From Flavobacterium sp. AED (GTDB lineage: Bacteria > Bacteroidota > Bacteroidia > Flavobacteriales > Flavobacteriaceae): 64,000 nucleotides of DNA. The DNA lies in contig NZ_JSYM01000007.1 in assembly GCF_000812945.1 (NCBI RefSeq), forward strand, positions 62,001 to 126,000, read 5' to 3'. Below are positions 44,769-53,203 of this stretch, piece by piece. The position numbers and the translations under genes are program-made. The notes under the pieces are model-generated. The model was given only the letters and a program-made list of their open reading frames with translations, had not been told where the DNA came from and did not search any database. How positions within the stretch are numbered: the first letter of the stretch is position 1; every line of letters starts with the position of its first letter.

Positions 44769-45197
44769 ATGAGTTGTATTTTAAGAATCGAAGGAGATAA
44801 TTTTAAAGTTCACGAGTTTTTAAAACAAACAAATCTTCAACCTTATATTGCTTATTTAAAAGGCGATGAACTTGGTTTTACAAGAAGTGGAATAAATACA
44901 TATCAGATTAACGGTTGCTCATTCGATTTAAGCAAGGCTGATTTTGATAGGTTTGATATACAAAAAAAAGATGCATTGAATTTTTTAGAAATGCATTTTG
45001 AAAAATTAAAATTGCTTCCTGAATATGGTTTACTAATAGATGAAGTTCCAATTATTGACTTTGGCATTTTCACAAGAATGTTTGATGTTACAGTACAATC
45101 CGACTATTTAGAACCCAAATTATTGAAACTTGCAGGAGAATTAAATTTCGGAATTGAAATTAGTCAATATATTCAATCTGAAAATGAGGAAATATAG
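44769..45197 (+). CDS. Hypothetical protein in cassette-like unit 2 (142 aa)
   Basis: 142-residue soluble protein starting MSCILRIEGDNFKVHEFLKQ, mixed alpha/beta, with no signal or membrane segment. The first half looks like a small sandwich domain (GDELGFTRSGINTYQINGC) and the second half is helical. It resembles short DUF proteins common in environmental cassettes, but I cannot name a family. The unit is bounded by GTTACCTGCA (44717-44726) and the exact inverse TGCAGGTAAC (45207-45216). Confidence 0.6.
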   Translation: MSCILRIEGDNFKVHEFLKQTNLQPYIAYLKGDELGFTRSGINTYQINGCSFDLSKADFDRFDIQKKDALNFLEMHFEKLKLLPEYGLLIDEVPIIDFGIFTRMFDVTVQSDYLEPKLLKLAGELNFGIEISQYIQSENEEI

Positions 45198-45206
45198 TAA
45201 AGCACC

Positions 45207-45310
45207 TGCAGGTAACACACGCTACAAACAATTTGGGCAATTGGCTTAATGGAAAGTTGGTTTTGTATTTGGGATAATTTGGCAAATCCAAAACCGTGCC
45301 GACTACGATA
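45207..45310. repeat. Second, partial attC-like repeat ending the island
   Basis: Begins TGCAGGTAAC, the inverse of the unit 2 start. It continues GCTACAAACAATTTGGGCAA and the central GGCTTAATGGAAA / GTATTTGGGAT / GGCAAATCC blocks shared with 44620-44671. No clear right arm or GTT core is seen, so the site may be truncated at the island's edge. Confidence 0.55.
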
Positions 45311-45404
45311 AGCTCTTAATCAAAAGATAATATTAGATGTGATTGCTTCGTTCCTCGCAACAACTCAGTTAACCGTTAAAATCTAGTTTTAGCGTTCGTT
45401 TACG

Positions 45405-46067
45405 CTACTTCGGGTTCTCCTCAAAATACCGTTCTTCTATTCTTTTAATATCTTTTATGGAATTCTTGGCCCAAGCTAATCTTTTTACTAAAATTTCCTC
45501 TTCGGATAAATGCCAATCGATGTTTGAATTGCGCAATCGATTCGTCAAGTTTTGAATAATTATCGCAGCTGAAACCGAGATATTCAAGCTCTCTGTAAAA
45601 CCAACCATGGGAATTTTTAGAAAACCATCAGCACGTTGTAAAATTTCTTCTGACAACCCGTCTCTTTCAGTTCCAAAAAACAAAGCGCTTGGTTTCGAAA
45701 TATCAAAATCGTCCATCAAACAATCATTCTCGTGAGGGGTTGTGGCTATGATTTGATATCCTTTAGCTTTCAAAGTATCAACACAGTTCGTAATGCTGTC
45801 GAAGGTATTGATATCAACCCATTTTTGAGCGCCCATCGCAATTTCCTTATCGATACTTTTTCCGTACCGTTGCTCAATCACATTCAATTCCTGAATTCCA
45901 AAAATCTCGCAACTGCGCATTACCGCACTCGTATTGTGCATCTGGAAAATATCTTCTACGGCAATGGTAAAATGATTGGTTCTGTTTTCCAATACTTTTA
46001 GAAATTTTTCTTTGCGGTTATCAGTCAGAATATTTTCAAGAAAATTAAGATAATCGATATCAATCAT
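45405..46067 (-). CDS. trmH: tRNA/rRNA 2'-O-methyltransferase, TrmH-like (SPOUT)
   Basis: 220-residue SPOUT-class RNA methyltransferase with a trefoil-knot C-terminal half: FFGTERDGLSEEIL (motif 2), then IPMVGFTESLNISVSAAI (motif 3). The N-terminal DNRKEKFLKVLENR and HNTSAVMRSCEIFG (motif 1) match TrmH, which methylates G18 in tRNA. A -7-like CAAAAATA (46086-46093, minus strand) lies just upstream. It runs divergently from the sirtuin gene. Confidence 0.85.
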   Translation of the reverse strand: MIDIDYLNFLENILTDNRKEKFLKVLENRTNHFTIAVEDIFQMHNTSAVMRSCEIFGIQELNVIEQRYGKSIDKEIAMGAQKWVDINTFDSITNCVDTLKAKGYQIIATTPHENDCLMDDFDISKPSALFFGTERDGLSEEILQRADGFLKIPMVGFTESLNISVSAAIIIQNLTNRLRNSNIDWHLSEEEILVKRLAWAKNSIKDIKRIEERYFEENPK

Positions 46068-46132
46068 TGTGGGTTATTTTTTTGGCAAAAATACTAAAAA
46101 AGAGTAGTTTTATCTCTTAATGCATTTTACAA

Positions 46133-46825
46133 ATGAAAAAGAAATTAGTGGTATTGACTGGCGCTGGTATTAGTGCTGAAAGTGGCATAAAAACTTTTAG
46201 AGATAGCGACGGACTTTGGGAAGGGCATAACGTTATGGATGTTGCAACTCCGGAAGGCTGGCATAAAAATCCCGCTTTAGTGCTGGATTTTTATAATCAA
46301 AGACGAAAACAACTCAAAGAAGTAGAACCAAACTTAGGTCATCAAATTTTAGCAGAATTAGAAAATGAATTTGAGGTGTACATTATTACCCAAAACGTTG
46401 ATGATTTACATGAACGTGCCGGAAGTTCCAATGTGTTGCATCTTCATGGTGAATTATTGAAAGTCAGAAGTACGAAAAACCCAAATTATATTCTGGATTG
46501 GCAAGATGATTTAAATTTTGGTGATTTAGATGATAACAAAAATCAATTGCGTCCCCATATTGTTTGGTTTGGCGAAGAAGTTCCTGCACTTGATGAAGCT
46601 ATAACAATTACTCAAAGTGCGGATTATTTTGCGGTGATCGGTACGTCTTTACAAGTATATCCTGCGGCAGGATTAATCGATTTCACCGCCCGTGAAACAC
46701 CCATTTTTTATATTGATCCAAAACCTATAAAAATCCCAAATCTCAGAAATCCACTGGATGTAATTCCTGAAGTGGCCTCTGAAGGCATGAAAACACTAAA
46801 AAAGAAGCTAATCGGACTTATTTAA
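46133..46825 (+). CDS. cobB: Sir2-family NAD-dependent deacylase, no zinc cysteines
   Basis: 230-residue sirtuin. NAD-binding GAGISAESGIKTFRDSDGLW is at 11-30, TQNVDDLHERAG near 85 and the catalytic His in HLHGEL near 105. RPHIVWFGE follows. The four zinc-binding Cys of classical sirtuins are absent; the whole protein contains no Cys, and the module is shortened to RSTKNPNYILDWQDDLNFGD. A Cys-free form is probably a group feature. It should remove acyl groups from lysine using NAD. Confidence 0.88.
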   Translation: MKKKLVVLTGAGISAESGIKTFRDSDGLWEGHNVMDVATPEGWHKNPALVLDFYNQRRKQLKEVEPNLGHQILAELENEFEVYIITQNVDDLHERAGSSNVLHLHGELLKVRSTKNPNYILDWQDDLNFGDLDDNKNQLRPHIVWFGEEVPALDEAITITQSADYFAVIGTSLQVYPAAGLIDFTARETPIFYIDPKPIKIPNLRNPLDVIPEVASEGMKTLKKKLIGLI

Positions 46826-46859
46826 AAACCATTCGTTTTCTATTTTGTCACGAAAGGTT

Positions 46860-46867
46860 TATATTTG
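46860..46867 (+). promoter_or_regulatory. -7 promoter box of purB
   Basis: TATATTTG fits TAnnTTTG and lies 25 bases before ATG 46893. The nearest TTTG upstream (46844-46847) is closer than usual, so the -33 box is unclear. Confidence 0.5.
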
Positions 46868-46892
46868 TGCTTTTCCAATAAATAACACGACA

Positions 46893-48239
46893 ATGACTAC
46901 TTTAAACGAATTGAATGCTATTTCTCCTATTGATGGAAGATATAGAAGTAAAACCCTTTCTCTAGCTCCATTTTTCTCTGAAGAAGCTTTAATCAAATAC
47001 CGCGTATTAGTTGAAATTGAATATTTTATTGCTTTGTGCGAAGTTCCTTTACCACAACTAAAAAACGTAAACCCGAATTTATTCGAAAGTTTACGCGACA
47101 TTTATAAAAATTTCTCTACCGAAGATGCTCTTTGGATAAAAGAAACCGAAAAAGTGACCAATCACGATGTAAAAGCGGTAGAATATTTCATTAAAGACGC
47201 TTTTGAGAAATTAGGTTTATCTGAATATAAAGAGTTTATCCACTTTGGATTGACTTCTCAAGATATTAATAACACTGCTATTCCGCTTTCTACAAAAGAA
47301 GCTTTCGAGAAAGTGTACATGCCTTCTTTGATTACTTTAACTTCAAAATTGAAAGATTTAAGTATTGAATGGAAGGACATTCCTATGCTTGCCCGTACAC
47401 ATGGCCAACCGGCTTCCCCAACTCGTTTGGGTAAAGAAATTGGTGTTTTTGTAGAACGTTTAGAAGAACAAATGCGTTTGTTGTTTAATGTTCCTTTTGC
47501 GGCTAAATTTGGTGGAGCAACAGGAAATTACAACGCACATCATGTGGCTTATCCACAAATTGACTGGAGAAAATTCGGAGGAAAATTCGTTGAAGAAAAT
47601 CTTGGTTTACACCACTCCTTCCCGACTACACAAATTGAACATTACGATCATTTCGCTGCATTTTTTGATGCTTTGAAAAGAATAAATACCATCATCATTG
47701 ATTTAGACAGAGATATCTGGACGTATGTTTCGATGGAATATTTCAAACAAAAAATCAAAGCGGGAGAAATTGGTTCTTCAGCGATGCCACACAAAGTTAA
47801 CCCAATTGATTTTGAAAATTCAGAAGGGAATTTAGGAATTGCAAATGCAATTTTCGAACATTTATCTGCTAAATTACCTTTGTCAAGATTACAACGCGAT
47901 TTAACTGACAGTACGGTTTTGAGAAATATTGGTGTACCAATGGGACATACGATAATCGCTTTTGAAGCTACTTTGAAAGGATTAAATAAATTGTTATTGA
48001 ACGAACCAAAATTCCACGAAGATTTAGAGAAAAACTGGGCAGTTGTTGCTGAAGCGATTCAAACTATTTTACGTCGCGAAGCGTATCCTAATCCTTATGA
48101 AGCATTAAAAGGTTTAACCAGAACCAATGAAGCAATTGACAAAAATGCAATTCATGGTTTTATAGCTACCTTAGATGTTTCGGATGCAATTAAAGCCGAA
48201 TTAATGCAAATCACTCCAAGTAATTTCTTAGGGATTTAA
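46893..48239 (+). CDS. purB: Adenylosuccinate lyase
   Basis: 448-residue purine enzyme making AMP and AICAR with release of fumarate. The start ATG 46893 (MTTLNELNAISPIDGRYRSK) is chosen because the family begins there and a promoter box precedes it. An upstream extension to 46845 is not conserved. Substrate residues are in ISPIDGRY, THGQPA near 160 and the signature GSSAMPHKVNPIDFEN near 290. Full length and normal. Confidence 0.96.
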   Translation: MTTLNELNAISPIDGRYRSKTLSLAPFFSEEALIKYRVLVEIEYFIALCEVPLPQLKNVNPNLFESLRDIYKNFSTEDALWIKETEKVTNHDVKAVEYFIKDAFEKLGLSEYKEFIHFGLTSQDINNTAIPLSTKEAFEKVYMPSLITLTSKLKDLSIEWKDIPMLARTHGQPASPTRLGKEIGVFVERLEEQMRLLFNVPFAAKFGGATGNYNAHHVAYPQIDWRKFGGKFVEENLGLHHSFPTTQIEHYDHFAAFFDALKRINTIIIDLDRDIWTYVSMEYFKQKIKAGEIGSSAMPHKVNPIDFENSEGNLGIANAIFEHLSAKLPLSRLQRDLTDSTVLRNIGVPMGHTIIAFEATLKGLNKLLLNEPKFHEDLEKNWAVVAEAIQTILRREAYPNPYEALKGLTRTNEAIDKNAIHGFIATLDVSDAIKAELMQITPSNFLGI

Positions 48240-48256
48240 ACAAAAAAACATATAAA

Positions 48257-49042
48257 GTGCAAAGTAATAAGAACAAAAAACTTTTTAAATTCATATTACT
48301 TTGTACTTTTTTTTTATTTTCTTGTGAGAATAAAAACACTTCTCAAAAAAACAATCTTAAAGAGATAAATCCTGGAGTTGTAATCTCATTCGACGATACA
48401 AGTGTCAATGAATGGTATCAAGCAGACAAAATATTACGCCAATATTCTTGGAAAGCTACTTTTTGTGTTTCTAAAATAAATACACTACGTCATTCTGAAA
48501 TAAAGGAACTCTTGGAATTGCAAAAAGAGGGACATGAAATTGCTGGACATGGTTTCCATCATTTTGATGCTCCTAAATTTGTTGCCAAAAATGGAATTGA
48601 AGCCTACATCAATCAGGAAATAAATCCGATGCTTGCTATCATGCATTTTTATTCCATAAAAGTAACTTCATTTGCCTATCCATTTGGATTTAGAAATGCA
48701 ACTATAGATGCTGCTCTTTTAAAAAAATTTAAAATTATTAGAGGAACAACCTACGGTGCAGAAGATCCTTTTTTCCAAAAATGCTATTTCAATAACTCAA
48801 AATTAGTCCTCGGAATAGGTATTGATACGGATCATCCCAATTTCAGTATTCCTTATCTTATAAAATTATTAGATTATGCTAAACGAAAGCACAAAATTCT
48901 AATATTGTTTGGTCATATCCCTGTAATGAATGTTACGGCCAATTATCAGACCAAAATGGAAACATTACAACTGATTTGCAATTATGTCAAACAACATAAT
49001 ATGACCTTTTATACTTTATCTGAATTGAATGATTTAAAATAA
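48257..49042 (+). CDS. Polysaccharide deacetylase family lipoprotein
   Basis: 261-residue lipoprotein with a GTG start at 48257. The signal peptide ends in the lipobox LFFLFSC (Cys about 25). The NodB-type fold shows VVISFDDTSVNEW (catalytic Asp pair) and GHEIAGHGFHHFD (two metal His). FAYPFGFRN, a family motif 3-like segment, is near 140, and LILFGHIPV near the end carries the His of the last motif. It may deacetylate an envelope glycan. It is 17 bases after purB, probably by chance in the same transcript. Confidence 0.8.
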   Translation: MQSNKNKKLFKFILLCTFFLFSCENKNTSQKNNLKEINPGVVISFDDTSVNEWYQADKILRQYSWKATFCVSKINTLRHSEIKELLELQKEGHEIAGHGFHHFDAPKFVAKNGIEAYINQEINPMLAIMHFYSIKVTSFAYPFGFRNATIDAALLKKFKIIRGTTYGAEDPFFQKCYFNNSKLVLGIGIDTDHPNFSIPYLIKLLDYAKRKHKILILFGHIPVMNVTANYQTKMETLQLICNYVKQHNMTFYTLSELNDLK

Positions 49043-49104
49043 AATATCATTACATTACAACAGCAAAAAGTATTAATTTTATAAAAACTCAAATATTTCT
49101 GGCT

Positions 49105-49255
49105 AAATAGCCCAGACTGGAGTGAAAAGCCTTGAGAAAATAAAGTTATTTTTTCTTGTACTTACAGAGCGACCAAAGGAAGCTCCTGTAAGTGCAATAG
49201 AAAAAAAAAATTATGAACGAAAGCTTGAAACGTAAGGCTGGAATAGCTCCTAAAA
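49105..49255. repeat. Intergenic repeat family, copy 3 (inverted)
   Basis: Read on the minus strand it starts TAGGAGCTATTCCAGCCTTA, contains the 24-base block shared with copy 2 (49165-49188) and ends near GTCTGGGCTATTTAGCC. It fills nearly all of the spacer between the deacetylase and antiporter genes. Confidence 0.65.
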
Positions 49256-49265
49256 ATAAAAATCT

Positions 49266-51506
49266 ATGAGTACAGTAGCAGCAGTAGCGGAAGCATCACA
49301 TCACTTGAAGCCATTAATAAGCGATTTAGGACTGATCCTCATGACAGCAGGGGTTGCCGTTTTATTGTTTAAAAAAATTAAGCAACCACTGGTTTTGGGA
49401 TATTTGATTGCTGGATTTTTAGCAGGAAATCATTTTGATTTTTTTCCATCGGTGAATGATATTAAAAGTGTGGAGGTCTGGGCAGAAATTGGGGTGATCT
49501 TTTTATTATTCAGTTTGGGACTGGAATTCAGTTTTAAGAAATTGATGAAAGTAGGCGGAACAGCTTCTATTACCGCGATTACTCAAATTTTCACGATGGT
49601 ATTAGTTGGTTTTATCGTAGGCCAATGGATGGATTGGTCGAAAATGGATAGTATCTTTTTAGGCGTTATTCTTTCGATTTCATCAACGACAATCATTCTC
49701 AAAACATTTGACGAATTAGGCGTAAAAGCACAAAAGTTTGCCGGAATAGTAATAGGCTCGCTCATTGTTCAGGATATAATTGCCATTTTGATGATGGTGT
49801 TACTTTCGACTGTTGCAGTGAGTCAGCAATTTTCGGGCAGTGAATTATTTCAATCTGTTTTAAAATTAGTGTTTTTCTTAACGATCTGGTTTGTTGGTGG
49901 TATCTTTTTTATTCCAACTTTACTCAAAAGAGCAAAACATTTATTATCCGATGAAATGTTGCTTATTATTTCGCTTGCCTTATGTTTAATGATGGTAATT
50001 TTGGCAGCTGATGTTGGTTTTTCACCTGCTCTTGGTGCCTTTATTATGGGTTCCATCATTGCCGAAACAACTCAAGCGGAACATATTGAACATTTAGTGA
50101 AGCCCGTTAAGGATTTATTTGGAGCTATATTTTTTGTATCTGTAGGGATGTTAATCAATCCGCAAACTTTATATGCCCATGCGATTCCTGTACTGATTTT
50201 GACAGTCGTTACTATTTTTGGTCAATCAATAAGCTCTACAATTGGGGCATTACTTTCCGGGCAACCTTTAAAACAATCCGTGCAGACGGGAATGAGTTTG
50301 TCACAAATTGGTGAGTTTTCTTTTATCATAGCCACATTAGGAATGACACTGAATGTAACTAGTTCTTTCTTGTATCCTATAGTGGTGGCAGTTTCGGCGG
50401 TGACAACATTTACCACGCCATTTATGATAAAATTATCTACTCCTTTTTCAGAATTTCTAGCAAAAAAGTTACCTAGAAGATGGATCAAAAGAATTGAGCG
50501 TTATAGTGCGAATGCCCAAGCCATTAAATCAGTTAGCAATTGGCAAATTGTAATCAACGCTTATATTGTTCAAGTCGTCGTTTACTCCGTAATTATATTT
50601 GCCGCCATTTTACTTTCGTCAAAATATCTTTTACCAATGGTTACTGATTTTAAATTTGGTAATGCTATAGGCGCACTAATTACTTTGGTGGTACTTTCTC
50701 CTTTTTTATGGGCACTGTCATTACGCCGTGTCGCAGTAAATGAAGTGGCAATCTTGCTTGAAGAACGAAAGTATCGTGGTCCAATCTTGATGATGTTTTT
50801 ATTACGACTGCTCCTTACTATCTTTTTTATTGGATTTTTATTAAATATTTTCTTCTCTCCTGTTATTGCTTTCATCACGTTGATTGTAGCTTTGGCCGTT
50901 TATTTTGTTTTCCAAAAAAGATTAAATGCACAATATCATAAAATTGAAAATCATTTCTTAAAAAATCTGAATGCCCGAGAAATCACTAAAGCCAAGAGAA
51001 GCAGAAGCGACTTATCACCTTGGGATGGACACATGACTTTTTTCGATATTGCGACAGAGTCAAATATTGCTGGAAAGACATTGGAAGAACTGAAAATCAG
51101 AGAGCAAATTGGGATAAATATTGCGTTTATCAAAAGAGGGGATATTATGATCAATATTCCAAATAAAAATGAGCGTATATTTCCTGGCGATGAAATTTGT
51201 GTGATAGGAACTGATACACAGGTAGCAGCATTTAAATCCTATTTAGACCAACATGAAATTGATGTTCCTAATGAAGTTAAGGAAGCTGAAATTGTGTTAC
51301 GACAAATAGAATTAAAAAATGAAGCGTTCATAGGAAAAAGCATCCGTCAATCACAATTACGAGAAAAAACCAGTGGACTGATTGTAGGAATAGAAAAAAA
51401 AGGAAACCGAATTCTCAATCCGGAATCCAATATTATTCTTGAAAAAAATGATATCCTTTGGATTGTAGGCGATAAAAAATTATTAGCCGATTTGGTACAT
51501 GAATAG
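49266..51506 (+). CDS. CPA2 monovalent cation:proton antiporter (KefB/KefC-like)
   Basis: 746-residue membrane transporter. An N-terminal CPA2 domain of about 12-13 segments (20-400) includes the LGYLIAGFLAG motif. A second hydrophobic block (about 435-560) is followed by two C-terminal RCK_C/TrkA-C-like regulatory domains. The first is about 595-660 (TLEELKIREQIGINIAFIKR), and the second is about 675-745 (IRQSQLREKTSGLIVGIEKK). It exchanges K+ or Na+ for H+. No RCK_N Rossmann domain is seen, unlike E. coli KefC. Confidence 0.9.
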   Translation: MSTVAAVAEASHHLKPLISDLGLILMTAGVAVLLFKKIKQPLVLGYLIAGFLAGNHFDFFPSVNDIKSVEVWAEIGVIFLLFSLGLEFSFKKLMKVGGTASITAITQIFTMVLVGFIVGQWMDWSKMDSIFLGVILSISSTTIILKTFDELGVKAQKFAGIVIGSLIVQDIIAILMMVLLSTVAVSQQFSGSELFQSVLKLVFFLTIWFVGGIFFIPTLLKRAKHLLSDEMLLIISLALCLMMVILAADVGFSPALGAFIMGSIIAETTQAEHIEHLVKPVKDLFGAIFFVSVGMLINPQTLYAHAIPVLILTVVTIFGQSISSTIGALLSGQPLKQSVQTGMSLSQIGEFSFIIATLGMTLNVTSSFLYPIVVAVSAVTTFTTPFMIKLSTPFSEFLAKKLPRRWIKRIERYSANAQAIKSVSNWQIVINAYIVQVVVYSVIIFAAILLSSKYLLPMVTDFKFGNAIGALITLVVLSPFLWALSLRRVAVNEVAILLEERKYRGPILMMFLLRLLLTIFFIGFLLNIFFSPVIAFITLIVALAVYFVFQKRLNAQYHKIENHFLKNLNAREITKAKRSRSDLSPWDGHMTFFDIATESNIAGKTLEELKIREQIGINIAFIKRGDIMINIPNKNERIFPGDEICVIGTDTQVAAFKSYLDQHEIDVPNEVKEAEIVLRQIELKNEAFIGKSIRQSQLREKTSGLIVGIEKKGNRILNPESNIILEKNDILWIVGDKKLLADLVHE

Positions 51507-51510
51507 GAAT

Positions 51511-51548
51511 AAAAAAAGTGCAAGAAATGAATCTTGCACTTTTTTTTT
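51511..51548. terminator. Bidirectional terminator between antiporter and guaB
   Basis: A perfect stem AAGTGCAAGA / TCTTGCACTT (51515-51524 and 51531-51540) is flanked by A- and T-runs. It serves both convergent genes. Confidence 0.85.
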
Positions 51549-51568
51549 ATTTTTATCTACAGACTATT

Positions 51569-53041
51569 TTATCTAGAATAGTTCGGAGCTTCTTTAGTAA
51601 TCGTTACATTATGAGGATGACTTTCGTTGATTCCACTTGCAGTAATACGAACAAAACGACCCGTATCTTGTAAAGTAGGAATATCTTTTGACCCACAATA
51701 TCCCATTCCGGCACGAAGACCACCAATGAATTGTTGCATACTTTCGTTCAATTCTCCTTTGTAAGGTACACGACCTACAATTCCTTCTGGTACCAGTTTC
51801 TTAACATCATCTTCCACATCTTGAAAATAACGATCTTTAGATCCTTCTTGCATCGCTTCAACAGAACCCATTCCACGATATGATTTGAATTTTCTTCCTT
51901 CGAAAATAATGGTTTCTCCTGGAGATTCCATTGTTCCTGCTAGTAACGAACCTAACATCACACAATCAGCACCTGCAGCAATCGCTTTAGGAATATCACC
52001 TGTGTAACGAATTCCACCATCAGCAATTACGGGAACTCCAGTACCTTTAATCGCTGCAGCCACTTCAAGTACTGCAGAAAATTGTGGAAAACCAACACCC
52101 GCAACAATACGAGTAGTACAAATAGAACCTGGTCCTATTCCTACTTTCACACCATCGGCACCATTCTCAACAAGATATTTGGCTGCTTCGGGAGTGGCAA
52201 TATTACCAACAATAACGTCTAAGTTAGGGAATTTAGCTTTCACTAATTTTAGTACATCTACAACTCCTTTTGTATGTCCGTGAGCGGTATCGATTATAAC
52301 TGCATCTACTCCGGCATTAACTAAAGCAGTAGCTCTTTCAACTGCATCTGCAGTAACACCTAATGCAGCAGCAACACGTAAACGTCCGTATTTGTCTTTG
52401 TTTGCATTTGGTTTTTGAGTTAATTTGGTAATATCTCTAAACGTAATTAGACCAACTAATTTATAATCCGTATTTACTACTGGAAGTTTTTCGATTTTAT
52501 ACCCTTGTAAAACTACTTCAGCTTGTTCAAGAGAAGTACCTTCGGCAACTGTGACCAAGTTTTCACTTGTCATTACCTCAACGATAGGTCTGGCATTGTT
52601 TTTTTCGAAACGTAAATCTCTATTGGTAACAATACCTTTTAATATTTTATTTTCATCGACAATTGGAATACCTCCAATTCCGAATTCTTTCATTGCATTT
52701 TTAGCATCGGCTACTGTCGAAGTCAATGGCAAAGTCACTGGATCAATAATCATCCCTGACTCAGCTCTTTTTACTTTACGAACTTTTGCAGCTTGTTGCT
52801 CAATAGTCATGTTTTTATGTAAAACACCAATGCCTCCTTCTTGCGCCATAGCAATTGCCATTGCACTTTCAGTAACAGTATCCATAGCAGCAGATACAAT
52901 AGGAACGTTAAGTGTTATGTTTCTTGAAAATTTTGATTGGATACTCACTTCGCGTGGAAGAACATTTGAGTAATTAGGAACTAATAGTACATCATCGTAA
53001 GTTAATCCTTCACCGATAATCTTAGAATTGTGTGCGATCAT
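51569..53041 (-). CDS. guaB: IMP dehydrogenase
   Basis: 490-residue enzyme of GMP synthesis, oxidising IMP to XMP with NAD. A TIM barrel is split by two CBS domains (about 95-205). The catalytic loop is GIGPGSICTTR (Cys near 300), GGIRYTGDIPKAIAAGA binds phosphate, and the flap RYFQ lies further on. Normal length. A promoter box TATATTTG lies just upstream on the minus strand. Confidence 0.97.
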   Translation of the reverse strand: MIAHNSKIIGEGLTYDDVLLVPNYSNVLPREVSIQSKFSRNITLNVPIVSAAMDTVTESAMAIAMAQEGGIGVLHKNMTIEQQAAKVRKVKRAESGMIIDPVTLPLTSTVADAKNAMKEFGIGGIPIVDENKILKGIVTNRDLRFEKNNARPIVEVMTSENLVTVAEGTSLEQAEVVLQGYKIEKLPVVNTDYKLVGLITFRDITKLTQKPNANKDKYGRLRVAAALGVTADAVERATALVNAGVDAVIIDTAHGHTKGVVDVLKLVKAKFPNLDVIVGNIATPEAAKYLVENGADGVKVGIGPGSICTTRIVAGVGFPQFSAVLEVAAAIKGTGVPVIADGGIRYTGDIPKAIAAGADCVMLGSLLAGTMESPGETIIFEGRKFKSYRGMGSVEAMQEGSKDRYFQDVEDDVKKLVPEGIVGRVPYKGELNESMQQFIGGLRAGMGYCGSKDIPTLQDTGRFVRITASGINESHPHNVTITKEAPNYSR

Positions 53042-53071
53042 TGCAATTTGTAGTTGTAGTTAAATTGCGTG

Positions 53072-53079
53072 CAAATATA
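53072..53079 (-). promoter_or_regulatory. -7 promoter box of guaB
   Basis: Minus-strand TATATTTG (CAAATATA on the plus strand) lies 31 bases before the guaB ATG and fits TAnnTTTG. The -33 box is not clear. Confidence 0.5.
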
Positions 53080-53203
53080 GACAATCTTAAGCAAAAAAAC
53101 GATAGTTTTTTATATTAAATGATTAAATTGCATAATAGCGCATTATTTCTGTGACTAGCTACTGCATTTGTTTACAATCTATAAATTTGATTCATTTCTT
53201 TTC

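Noticed and set aside
43764..45310. Canonical integron with IntI-type attC sites
   Set aside because: The GTT/AAC ends and foldback are present, but the core does not fit GTTRRRY and no integrase gene is within the island. Kept as a non-canonical cassette-like array instead.
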